The translations under genes were made by a program, and so were the position numbers. From Candidatus Subteraquimicrobium carltonvillense (GTDB lineage Bacteria; Actinomycetota; Aquicultoria; Subteraquimicrobiales; Subteraquimicrobiaceae), in NCBI GenBank assembly GCA_002339355.1, contig DDKQ01000014.1:7610-14550 (forward strand): a stretch of 6,941 bases of DNA, written 5' to 3'. Below the pieces are notes generated by a model that did no database searches, was not told where the DNA came from, and was given only the letters and a program-made list of their open reading frames with translations. Shown one piece after another: positions 1-5,449 of this stretch; the first letter of the stretch is position 1; every line of letters starts with the position of its first letter.

Positions 1-5
1 AGAAT

Positions 6-83
6 GGAGCCGTGGTGTAGCCTGGTCAACACGCTGGCCTGTCAAGCCAGTGATCGCGGGTTCAAATCCCGTCGGCTCCGCCA
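6..83 (+). tRNA. tRNA-Asp (anticodon GUC), CCA encoded
   Basis: A complete cloverleaf can be folded. The 7-bp acceptor stem is 6-12 with 73-79, the D stem GTGT/ACAC is 15-18 with 29-32, the anticodon stem CTGGC/GCCAG is 34-38 with 46-50, and the T stem is 56-60 with 68-72 (one G-T pair) around the loop TTCAAAT. The anticodon loop 39-45 gives GTC at 41-43, which reads Asp codons GAC/GAU. The discriminator is G80, as expected for tRNA-Asp, and CCA is encoded at 81-83. Only five bases precede it, so its promoter and any earlier tRNA lie outside the window. It is probably co-transcribed with tRNA-Phe downstream. Confidence 0.97.
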
Positions 84-90
84 TTTAAAG

Positions 91-120
91 TTGGTAGTGG
101 GGAGTCGGGAGTGAGTAGTG
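91..120 (+). repeat. G-rich AGT-repetitive stretch after tRNA-Asp
   Basis: This 30-bp stretch consists of imperfect reiterations of GGNAGT/GAGTAGTG and carries G runs at 93-94, 99-102 and 107-109. It does not look coding. It resembles short degenerate GTAGTG/GGAGTC intergenic repeats that occur in some bacterial genomes. Membership of a dispersed family is inferred and needs the rest of the genome to test. A weak two-tier G-quadruplex is conceivable, but the runs are short. Confidence 0.4.
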
Positions 121-145
121 AAAAGATATCAGTGATGTATTACAG

Positions 146-192
146 GGGGTGACAGCGAACGAAGTGAGCGTCCTCACCCCGACGTGTCGGGG
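146..192. repeat. Two overlapping, mutually exclusive inverted repeats in the tRNA spacer
   Basis: Inverted repeat 1 pairs GGGGTGA (146-152) with TCACCCC (174-180). Inside it a second small hairpin, 155-169, has a GAA triloop and tandem G-A/A-G mismatches flanked by Watson-Crick pairs. Inverted repeat 2 is the near-perfect palindrome CCCCGACGTGTCGGGG (177-192), with 7-bp arms and a 2-base centre. Both need bases 177-180, so in RNA only one can form at a time. No coding or tRNA function explains this sequence. It may be a dispersed intergenic repeat or a processing signal in the tRNA precursor. Confidence 0.6.
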
Positions 193-198
193 TAGGAA

Positions 199-211
199 CG
201 CGCGAAGCGCG
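199..211. repeat. CGCGC-GAA-GCGCG hairpin abutting tRNA-Phe
   Basis: Five consecutive G-C pairs (199-203 with 207-211) close a GAA triloop. The hairpin ends two bases before the first base of tRNA-Phe. It has the same GAA triloop as the small hairpin at 155-169, which suggests that both belong to one compound element. Its closeness to the RNase P cleavage site at 212/213 is notable, but a processing role is only inferred. Confidence 0.5.
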
Positions 212-212
212 A

Positions 213-285
213 GGCGAGGTAGCTCAGGTGGTAGAGCGCCAGACTGAAAATCTGGGCGTCGGCGGTTCAACTCCGCCCCTCGCCA
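213..285 (+). tRNA. tRNA-Phe (anticodon GAA), CCA not encoded
   Basis: A complete cloverleaf can be folded. The acceptor stem GGCGAGG/CCTCGCC is 213-219 with 278-284, the D stem GCTC/GAGC is 222-225 with 234-237, the anticodon stem CCAGA/TCTGG is 239-243 with 251-255, and the T stem is 261-265 with 273-277 around the loop TTCAACT. The anticodon GAA at 246-248 reads Phe codons. The discriminator is A285, as expected for Phe. The following bases are CAA rather than CCA, so maturation needs the CCA-adding enzyme, unlike the Asp tRNA beside it. An apparent intrinsic terminator follows, so this is probably the last tRNA of its transcript. Confidence 0.97.
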
Positions 286-297
286 CAAAATGGAGGG

Positions 298-334
298 ATA
301 AAGTGGCAGGTAATACTGCCACTTTATTTCATTT
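298..334 (+). terminator. Probable Rho-independent terminator of the tRNA transcript
   Basis: A perfect 12-bp inverted repeat (298-309 with 316-327, core AGTGGCAG/CTGCCACT) closes a 6-base loop. The right arm runs into the T-rich stretch TTTATTTCATTT. It lies 12 bases after tRNA-Phe and before an AT-rich leader, where a terminator for the tRNA unit is expected. The T tract is interrupted, so it is good rather than ideal. The left arm starts with a complementary A-rich segment, so a weak bidirectional role is possible, although no minus-strand gene converges here. Confidence 0.75.
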
Positions 335-376
335 ACACCTCACGATTTAATCTTTTTTAATAAGGATTAAAAAAGC

Positions 377-405
377 TTGCACTTAAGTATATAAATAAGT
401 TAAAT
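377..405 (+). promoter_or_regulatory. Possible sigma-70-type promoter for the GGDEF gene
   Basis: TTGCAC (377-382, four of six matches to TTGACA) is separated by 17 bp from TTAAAT (400-405, four of six matches to TATAAT). The region is very AT-rich and lies about 90 bp before the GGDEF start codon. Other AT-rich hexamers nearby (TATAAA at 390-395, TAAAAT at 456-461) could also serve as -10 boxes, so the exact start is uncertain. A weak hairpin with arms TTTAATC (346-352) and GATTAAA (365-371) sits just upstream. No c-di-GMP riboswitch (GEMM) signature was seen in the leader 328-493. Confidence 0.3.
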
Positions 406-493
406 TTAATTTGGTTTATCTTCGGAAAATAAGAGGAATTTCGGGCTTTATGTTGTAAAATTATAGGGAAAATTTCTAGAAGGGAAAACGGTA

Positions 494-1381
494 ATGAGAC
501 CGGCAATTCGCTTGAGATATTTGCTTTTGGTTTTCATCAGTTTGGCTTTTGTATCTTTGCTCATTTATTACACGCGCGAGTTACAGTTATATTGGTATCT
601 GTACATTATCCCCATTTTCATCGCTGCTCTCACCTTCGATGTCATAGGGGCTGTAATCACTGGATTATTGAGCATGGGGTTGATGGCTTTATGGCTATAT
701 AGGGAAGTTTCTCTGGGTTTAATCACTGGAAATTTGGCCAATCTTATTTACGAGATATCCTTTGGTACTTTCATCTTCTTTGTATCCGGGATAATATTTG
801 GCTTTTTATCTGCAAAACAAAAGGCACAGCAAGCTTTGTTGGAACGGCTCTCCATTCATGATAGATTAACTGGTCTTTATAACTATAGCTATTTCATAGA
901 TCGACTGAATGAGGAGGTAAAAAGGGCTGATAGGTTTGAAATGCCCCTTTCTTTGGTCATGATAGATATCGATCATTTCAAGGAGTTTAATGATACCTTT
1001 GGACACGTGAAAGGAAACAAACTTTTGAACAAGCTCGCAAAGATCATTAGGAGAAGGCTGAGGGATATAGATATCGTGGCCAGATATGGAGGAGAAGAAT
1101 TTGCAGTGCTCCTACCAGGCGTGGCGAAAGAAGCGGGGATTGTGGCTGAGCGGATAAGGAAAGCCGTAGAAGCAGAGGAATTCGAAGGTGACGTGGAGAA
1201 TCCCAGGGTCAAAAAGACTATAAGTGCGGGTGTAGCCATTTATCCCTACAATGCTGGCGATGATACCGAATTAATTGTTAACGCGGATCAAGCATTATAT
1301 TCGGCTAAAGAATCCGGGAGAAATAGGGTTTGCATTTATTCTCGCGAGTCTGCCCCTAAGGAGCAAGTTAGAGGGGACTAA
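494..1381 (+). CDS. Membrane-anchored diguanylate cyclase (GGDEF protein)
   Basis: A 295-residue protein predicted to make c-di-GMP from two GTP at the inner face of the membrane. About four hydrophobic segments (near 8-26, 33-49, 50-68 and 88-106) form an N-terminal sensor or anchor that I cannot assign to a named domain. Spacing and topology put the C-terminus in the cytoplasm. A short linker (107-120) leads into a GGDEF domain that starts at DRLTGLYN (123-130). The metal/substrate segment is MIDIDHFKEFND (156-167), the active loop is GGEEF (199-203), and the inhibitory I-site is RDID (190-193), five residues before it as is typical. The C-terminal signature ALYSAKESGRNRV is intact (267-279). 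The signature usually written GHxxGD reads GHVKGN, with Asn175 replacing the guanine-contacting Asp (PleD Asp344), so activity or substrate choice could differ. The start ATG has AGAAGGG about nine bases upstream. No ligand can be inferred. Confidence 0.93.
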   Translation: MRPAIRLRYLLLVFISLAFVSLLIYYTRELQLYWYLYIIPIFIAALTFDVIGAVITGLLSMGLMALWLYREVSLGLITGNLANLIYEISFGTFIFFVSGIIFGFLSAKQKAQQALLERLSIHDRLTGLYNYSYFIDRLNEEVKRADRFEMPLSLVMIDIDHFKEFNDTFGHVKGNKLLNKLAKIIRRRLRDIDIVARYGGEEFAVLLPGVAKEAGIVAERIRKAVEAEEFEGDVENPRVKKTISAGVAIYPYNAGDDTELIVNADQALYSAKESGRNRVCIYSRESAPKEQVRGD

Positions 1382-1406
1382 TCTCGGTATAATCCTTAGG
1401 TTTTTT
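1355..1406 (+). terminator. Possible terminator spanning the end of the GGDEF gene
   Basis: CCTAAGG (1355-1361) and CCTTAGG (1394-1400) form a perfect 7-bp inverted repeat, and the right arm runs directly into TTTTTT (1401-1406). The intervening 32 bases can form a smaller internal stem, TTAG/CTAA (1368-1371 with 1378-1381). The stop codon lies inside the structure. A stem followed by T6 fits an intrinsic terminator, but the long loop makes it weak, and translating ribosomes would block the left arm. It may only attenuate read-through into the downstream operon. Confidence 0.33.
1388..1393 (+). promoter_or_regulatory. Perfect TATAAT box, candidate -10 for the mnh/mbx operon
   Basis: A consensus TATAAT lies seven bases after the GGDEF stop codon and 75 bases before the MnhE start, in an AT-rich gap. 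This is a sensible place for a promoter of the eight-gene operon. At a 15-18 bp spacing I see no good -35 hexamer (the segment near 1364-1373 reads CAAGTTAGAG), and there is no TGn extension. It may be weak, activator-dependent or fortuitous. Confidence 0.4.
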
Positions 1407-1468
1407 GAATTTTTGGTGGGAGTTTTTCAAAAGTTTTTGAGAAAAAATTCACTAATTGAGGTTGGAAT

Positions 1469-1960
1469 ATGGATAAGAAGACCATTATTTTAACTTTTTC
1501 GCTCTGGATTTTTTGGATCATTCTTACGACGAGTTTCAAAGTTGCCATTTTAATAATCGGTCTTATTTTGTCCTTTTTTGTTGCCATTCTCTGCCGAGGG
1601 CTATTGGCTGGTCACATGGAAACGATTAAAATATCAAGGAAGCAGTTTGGGCGTTTTATCCTCTACGTTCCCTATTTGATTACACAAATCATCAAAGCAA
1701 ACATCGATGTGGCGGAAAGGGTTCTTGACCCTCGATTGCCAATAAGTCCCATAATCATAAGATTCAAATTTCCCTTGGATTCCCATCTTGCCCAACTCAC
1801 CATGGCTAATTCCATAACGCTTACCCCAGGTACGCTAACCGTTGACATTCAGGATAACACCTTTTTCATCCATTGCCTCGCCGAAGAGCATGCCGAGAAC
1901 ATCTTTGGTTGGGCACTTCAGGAACACGTAATTCGAGTATATGAGGAGAAAGAAAAGTGA
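1469..1960 (+). CDS. mnhE: MnhE/MbhA-like subunit of Mrp/Mbh-type cation-translocating complex
   Basis: A 163-residue MnhE family protein, a normal length for the family. It has two or three N-terminal membrane helices (near 5-21, 23-44 and 62-77) and a soluble C-terminal part. The diagnostic motif NSITLTPGTLTVDI is at 114-127. Its Thr-Pro pair (119-120) appears to match MrpE residues reported to matter in the Bacillus antiporter. In Mrp and Mbh complexes this subunit is part of the membrane arm away from the redox module and contributes to the Na+ side of transport. The start ATG has TGAGGT (1457-1462) seven bases upstream. It is the first gene of the operon, and its stop overlaps the start of MnhF by four bases (GTGA). 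Calling the complex Mrp or Mbh/Mbx requires the genes beyond the window. Confidence 0.95.
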   Translation: MDKKTIILTFSLWIFWIILTTSFKVAILIIGLILSFFVAILCRGLLAGHMETIKISRKQFGRFILYVPYLITQIIKANIDVAERVLDPRLPISPIIIRFKFPLDSHLAQLTMANSITLTPGTLTVDIQDNTFFIHCLAEEHAENIFGWALQEHVIRVYEEKEK

Positions 1961-2238
1961 GCACATTTTACTTATATGTAGGAATAATTTTAATAGCCAA
2001 TGCTTTTCTCTGTCTATACAGGGCATTTCGGGGTCCAACCGTTCCCGATAGAATCCTCGCCGTGAACATCGTGGGCACTAAAACTTTGGTAATTTTGGTG
2101 CTCATAGCCTATATATTCCGTCAGGCGATGTATTTGGATGTGGCACTGGTTTATGGTCTGTTAAACTTCATCATTACCGTTGCAGCAGCAAGGTACCTGG
2201 AGACTGGAAAGATAAGAGGTGATTGGGAGCGTGATTGA
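1957..2238 (+). CDS. mnhF: MnhF/MbhB-like subunit
   Basis: A 93-residue MnhF family protein with three predicted membrane helices (near 3-20, 36-54 and 60-79). The family motif GPTVPDRILAVN (26-37) contains Asp31, which appears to be the conserved acidic residue of the Pro-Asp-Arg motif in helix 2 (MrpF Asp32 in Bacillus) implicated in cation transport. A second conserved stretch is DVALVYGLLNF (61-71). It starts with GTG overlapping the MnhE stop, and TGAGGAGA (1942-1949) is at good spacing, so translational coupling is likely. It works with MnhG and the DUF4040 protein as the small-subunit bundle of the complex. Confidence 0.94.
   Translation: MSTFYLYVGIILIANAFLCLYRAFRGPTVPDRILAVNIVGTKTLVILVLIAYIFRQAMYLDVALVYGLLNFIITVAAARYLETGKIRGDWERD
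2215..2222 (+). promoter_or_regulatory. Strong ribosome binding site deciding the MnhG start
   Basis: AGAGGTGA is a near-ideal Shine-Dalgarno sequence and lies eight bases before GTG 2231. The alternative in-frame GTG at 2219 sits inside this sequence and has only a weak GGAAAG upstream (2206-2211). The site therefore favours 2231 as the MnhG start. Confidence 0.6.
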
Positions 2239-2596
2239 TGCCATAGAGATAACCACGCGCATAATCGCCATGATTTTTGCAGTTATAGGAATATTCTTCT
2301 TCATCGTCGGAACCACGGGCCTATTGCGTTTACCCGATTTTTATTGCCGAACCCATGCCGCTACCAAATGTGATACCCTGGGAAGTTGTTCAATCTTGCT
2401 CGGTCTTGCGATATATGAAAAATTTTCCTTCGAGGCCCTCAAGATATTGGTTCTTTTCGCTTTGGTGTTGATATCCAGCCCGACCATGGGTCACGCCATT
2501 GCCAGAGCCGCATTCAGACGTGGTCTTCAACCTTGGAGGAAGGTAGCACCACCTCCTTTAATTGAAGAAACCGAAAAGGAGGCAAAAGCGGAATGA
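2231..2596 (+). CDS. mnhG: MnhG/MbhC-like subunit
   Basis: A PhaG/MnhG family protein of 121 residues from GTG 2231, or 125 from GTG 2219. I chose 2231 because of its strong ribosome binding site; it overlaps MnhF by eight bases. It has three membrane helices. The hallmark GLLRLPDFYCRTHAATK is at 30-46 and continues into CDTLG. SSPTMGHAIARAA (82-94) contains the Pro84 that appears to match MrpG Pro81. The C-terminus ends in a hydrophilic, proline- and glutamate-rich tail from about residue 97. Three cysteines (39, 47 and 53) fall within 15 residues, two of them inside the usual RxHAATKxDTLG block. In this family the subunit packs with MnhF and the DUF4040 protein in the Na+-linked part of the complex. 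Its stop overlaps the next start (ATGA). Confidence 0.94.
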   Translation: MIDAIEITTRIIAMIFAVIGIFFFIVGTTGLLRLPDFYCRTHAATKCDTLGSCSILLGLAIYEKFSFEALKILVLFALVLISSPTMGHAIARAAFRRGLQPWRKVAPPPLIEETEKEAKAE

Positions 2597-2835
2597 TTTG
2601 GAGATTGGATGTCTTGCTTTTACTATTCTTAATTGCCACGGCGTTGGCCGTGGTTCGCACGAAGGATTTACTGGCGGCAGCGCTCATCTTCTCCGGATAT
2701 AGTCTCATCATGTGCATAGTTTGGCAACAGCTGGGTGCTCCGGATATCGCTCTGACTGAAGCCGCCGTGGGAGCCGGATTGACTACGGTTTTGTTCATTG
2801 TGACCATAAGCAAGACCACCCGGAGGGAAGAATGA
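2593..2835 (+). CDS. DUF4040 / MbhD-like subunit (stand-alone equivalent of part of the MnhA C-terminus)
   Basis: An 80-residue protein with three membrane helices (near 5-21, 26-44 and 52-72). The core GAPDIALTEAAVGAGL (48-63) is the signature of DUF4040, which is a separate subunit (MbhD) in Mbh/Mbx complexes and a C-terminal segment of MnhA in seven-gene Mrp antiporters. The glutamate in LTEAAVG (residue 56) is a buried conserved acid thought to be on the ion path. AAAAGGAGG (2574-2582) is ten bases before the ATG, which overlaps the MnhG stop by four bases. A separate DUF4040 gene, with no full-length MnhA in the window, places this operon in the split-subunit class. Confidence 0.92.
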   Translation: MIWRLDVLLLLFLIATALAVVRTKDLLAAALIFSGYSLIMCIVWQQLGAPDIALTEAAVGAGLTTVLFIVTISKTTRREE

Positions 2836-3584
2836 AAAGGTTCCCAATGAGATGGGTTTTAATGGTTATATGTTTGCTCGTATTCTGGGTGATGTTGCTT
2901 TCGGCCGTGGTGGACATGCCCCCTATGGGCAGCTTAAAGAACCCCACCAATGATTATGAAGTTACTAAACGCTATCTTGAGAGGGGAAAGGAAGAGGCCG
3001 CTTGCCCAAATATCGTTACCGCTGTCATCCTAAACTATAGAGGATATGATACCATGGGAGAGGTAACGGTGATATTTACCGCCCTCTGTGGCGTGCTCGC
3101 TCTCCTCATGAGGGAAAAACCAAAAATCAGTTTTTCCGTGATGGACGTCTCCCCCGTCAAATCGAGCTTGATTGTCTACACCATACTCCGCATCATCTTT
3201 CCATTCATCCTGCTATTTGCGATTTATATCATAGCTTTTGGGGCATCTTCTCCTGGAGGCGGTTTTCAAGGGGGAACAATAATGGCTGCGGCTTTCATCA
3301 TTTACGCTTTAGTATTCGGTCTACTGGTTGGTATGAGGAGGATTCCACTAAGCTTAAGGGTTTCCATTGAAGGCATAGCCCCGTTTACCTTTTTCATCGT
3401 TGGACTCATAGGATTGCTTTCCGGGCTCAATTTCCTGTCCTTTATGCTCCCAGGTCTATCACCGTATTATCAGCACTTCTTAGCCAAAGTGATGTTGGAT
3501 TTGCTGGAAATAGGCATAGGGATTGGTGGAGGCGCCATATTCACCTCCATATTTTTCTCGATGCAGAGGGAGGAGAGAACATGA
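2832..3584 (+). CDS. mnhB: MbhE-MnhB fusion subunit (MbhE + MbhF)
   Basis: A 250-residue protein that joins two units. Residues 1 to about 93 match the MbhE-type segment (also the tail of MnhA). They comprise one helix (8-26), an external stretch, and a second helix after NIVTAVILNYRGYDTMGE (60-77), whose acidic Asp73 and Glu77 are family features. Residues about 110-245 are a MnhB domain with four helices and the signature SPGGGFQGG (140-148). Stand-alone MnhB proteins are usually roughly 130-150 residues, so the length is explained by the fusion. The start ATG overlaps the DUF4040 stop, with GGAGGG just upstream, and the gene overlaps MnhC by four bases. The fusion fixes the stoichiometry of the two parts at one to one. 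The family role is in the Na+ pathway and in coupling it to the proton-pumping subunits. Confidence 0.9.
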   Translation: MKRFPMRWVLMVICLLVFWVMLLSAVVDMPPMGSLKNPTNDYEVTKRYLERGKEEAACPNIVTAVILNYRGYDTMGEVTVIFTALCGVLALLMREKPKISFSVMDVSPVKSSLIVYTILRIIFPFILLFAIYIIAFGASSPGGGFQGGTIMAAAFIIYALVFGLLVGMRRIPLSLRVSIEGIAPFTFFIVGLIGLLSGLNFLSFMLPGLSPYYQHFLAKVMLDLLEIGIGIGGGAIFTSIFFSMQREERT

Positions 3585-3946
3585 TTTCACAGGTTATGGA
3601 AAAACTTATAACTAATTTCAATTACGTGGTATCCATGACCCTTTTTCTCATCGGTCTATATACAGTAACCATGAAGTCTAATCTGATAAAGAAGTTCATA
3701 GGTTTAAACATCATGGAGACATCGGTATTTTTGTTTTTTATTTCCCTTGGTGCCGTGAGGGGAGGAAAAGCTCCGATTATGATTGGAGAGATCAAAGGTC
3801 CCTTTGTGAATCCTCTTCCTCAAGCTTTAATTCTAACTGCAATTGTGGTGGCGGTGAGCATCACAGCTTTGGCTCTATCCTTAATGATCAAGATATATGA
3901 GCATTGCGGAACCCTTGAAGCGGATAAGCTTAAAAAAATGGAGTAA
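3581..3946 (+). CDS. mnhC: MnhC/MbhG-like subunit (NuoK homologue)
   Basis: A 121-residue MnhC/NuoK family protein with three membrane helices (near 14-31, 36-58 and 80-105). NPLPQALILTAIVV (77-90) is the family hallmark, and Glu46 in the second helix is in the position expected for the functional membrane glutamate of NuoK-type subunits. AGGGAGGAGAG (3567-3577) precedes an ATG that overlaps the stop of the MnhB fusion gene. It connects the small-subunit bundle with the MnhD pumps. Its C-terminal tail (about 106-121) is hydrophilic. Confidence 0.95.
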   Translation: MISQVMEKLITNFNYVVSMTLFLIGLYTVTMKSNLIKKFIGLNIMETSVFLFFISLGAVRGGKAPIMIGEIKGPFVNPLPQALILTAIVVAVSITALALSLMIKIYEHCGTLEADKLKKME

Positions 3947-3949
3947 AAA

Positions 3950-5437
3950 ATGGGTATCGCACATCATTTCCCAATTTTAGTTGTGGTAGTCCCCCTGGCA
4001 GCTGCCGCAATAAATCCGATAATCGGCATGTGGCGGAGGAAAGCCTGCATGCCCTTCGCCGCTTTTGCCATTTTTCTTTCGATGATAATGTCCGCCTATC
4101 TCACCGCTAAGGTCTATTTCGTTGGACCCATAAGTTATCACCTAGGTGGATGGAAACCACCCTTTGGTATAGAAATATACTTCGATGAGCTCAGTGCCAG
4201 CTCTCTACTAATTGCAACCTTAGGCTTTCTCATTCTCATATTTTCTAAAAAATATATAGAGAAAAAGCTCCCCGCGGAGAAGGTCTCCACCTATTATACG
4301 CTTGTTCTCCTGAATATCGCTGGGATGCTTGGTTTCGTGGTCACCGGAGATATGTTTAACCTCTTCGTATTCACCGAGATCTTATCACTGAGTGCCTATG
4401 CTCTGGTGGCCATCGGTGGGGAGAAAATCGCAGAAATGGCGGCATTTAAATATCTTCTAGTGGGAGCGGTATCTTCAATTTCCATTCTACTAGCCATCGG
4501 TTTCGTTTACTCCATAACGGGTACTTTGAACATGCGCGATATGGCATTGAGGCTTCCAGAAGTCCATTCTTTGAGAGTCGCCACCGTGGCCTTTGCCCTA
4601 TTCGTCGTGGGTTTCTGCGTCAAGGCGGCTTTGTTTCCAGTGCACATCTGGCTACCGGATGCCCACGCCATTGCCCCATGTCCCGTCAGTGCCATCCTTT
4701 CCGGATTGGTGGTGAAGACCGGTCTCATGGGTATATTGAGGGTTATGCAGGTGTACAGACTCACCGGGGGAGTTTTAGACCTCACCCCCATCACCACGAT
4801 CCTGGCCTGGTTGGGGGCAATTTCCATCGTCATGGGGGCATTTTTCGCCTTTTTCCAGGAGGATATCAAGATGATGCTCGCCTACTCTACCATATCGAAT
4901 ATAGGCTATATCGTTTTGGGTATAGGTCTCGCCTCTTTCGATGGCTTGCGTGGAGGAGTTGTACACATATTCAATCACGCCATCATAAAGGTTTCACTAT
5001 TCTTAACCGCGGGGGCTATAATCCACCAAACTGGCTTCAGAAAGCTCATCGATTTGAGAGGTATAGCCAAACAAATGCCCATCACCATGGCCGCAATGAG
5101 CATAGGAATAATCTCCATCGTGGGGATTCCTCCCACCAACGGATTCATCTGTAAATGGTTCATCGCCTTGGGAGCCATGGAAGCGAATGCACCGCTCTTC
5201 GCCGCTGCTTTGTTATTTGGAGCACTATTCATATTTGCTTACTATATCAAGATTGTTAATGCCGCCTATTTCAGGGAGCCCACCAGGAAAGAGATTGCAG
5301 AGGCAAAGGAGGCACCTTTGTCCATGCTCATACCACTGCTGATGCTCGCTTTTGCCTGTCTGATGATGGGATTGCCTTTATCATATCTTCCAGTGCGCTA
5401 TATTAAACCTTGGATCGTCGCCCTACTTCAAGGATAG
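3950..5437 (+). CDS. mnhD: MnhD/MbhH-like proton-translocating subunit (first copy)
   Basis: A 495-residue member of the complex I ND2/ND4/ND5-type antiporter family with about 14 membrane helices, a typical length. Residues of the proton half-channels are present: Glu143 in MFNLFVFTEILSLSAYAL, Lys225 in GFCVKAALFPVHIWLP, Lys256 in SGLVVKTGLMG, Lys347 in the NHAIIK segment, and Lys402 in GFICKW. They correspond to MrpD Glu137, Lys219, Lys250 and Lys392 by motif position. There is no NuoL/MnhA-type C-terminal extension, so it is MnhD rather than MnhA. Cys244 sits in IAPCPVSA, where APTPVSA or APSPVSA is usual. It starts three bases after the MnhC stop, with GGAG (3940-3943) as the ribosome binding site inside the end of MnhC. 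Confidence 0.95.
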   Translation: MGIAHHFPILVVVVPLAAAAINPIIGMWRRKACMPFAAFAIFLSMIMSAYLTAKVYFVGPISYHLGGWKPPFGIEIYFDELSASSLLIATLGFLILIFSKKYIEKKLPAEKVSTYYTLVLLNIAGMLGFVVTGDMFNLFVFTEILSLSAYALVAIGGEKIAEMAAFKYLLVGAVSSISILLAIGFVYSITGTLNMRDMALRLPEVHSLRVATVAFALFVVGFCVKAALFPVHIWLPDAHAIAPCPVSAILSGLVVKTGLMGILRVMQVYRLTGGVLDLTPITTILAWLGAISIVMGAFFAFFQEDIKMMLAYSTISNIGYIVLGIGLASFDGLRGGVVHIFNHAIIKVSLFLTAGAIIHQTGFRKLIDLRGIAKQMPITMAAMSIGIISIVGIPPTNGFICKWFIALGAMEANAPLFAAALLFGALFIFAYYIKIVNAAYFREPTRKEIAEAKEAPLSMLIPLLMLAFACLMMGLPLSYLPVRYIKPWIVALLQG

Positions 5438-5449
5438 GAGGTTGCGAGA

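Noticed and set aside
140..211. CRISPR repeat or attachment site
   Set aside because: The inverted repeats are not reiterated at regular spacing, there are no spacers or cas genes, and no integrase or tRNA-end duplication is visible.
85..288. 67-residue open frame on the minus strand across the tRNA region
   Set aside because: It runs through the tRNA-Phe gene and the hairpin-rich spacer, ends at the tRNA-Asp boundary, has low-complexity composition and no recognisable motif. It is a chance frame.
328..493. Possible c-di-GMP riboswitch upstream of the cyclase
   Set aside because: The leader is AT-rich with only weak hairpins, and I see none of the conserved GEMM-I or GEMM-II core segments.
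1423..1444. AT-rich hairpin before MnhE as an intrinsic terminator
   Set aside because: The stem has only one G-C pair plus a G-T pair and no T tract follows, so it is too weak to support the call.
1275..1493. 72-residue plus-strand open frame bridging the cyclase end and MnhE start
   Set aside because: It overlaps well-supported genes in another frame, has no ribosome binding site of note and matches no family I recognise.
4507..5232. Several open frames of 67-158 residues in other frames inside the first MnhD gene
   Set aside because: They lie wholly within a strongly conserved MnhD gene and are frame shadows; none has its own upstream signals or recognisable domain.
3950..5437. First MnhD gene as NuoL/MnhA or as a complex I NuoN subunit
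   Set aside because: It lacks the long C-terminal extension of NuoL/MnhA, and the neighbours are MnhE/F/G/B/C rather than complex I membrane genes.
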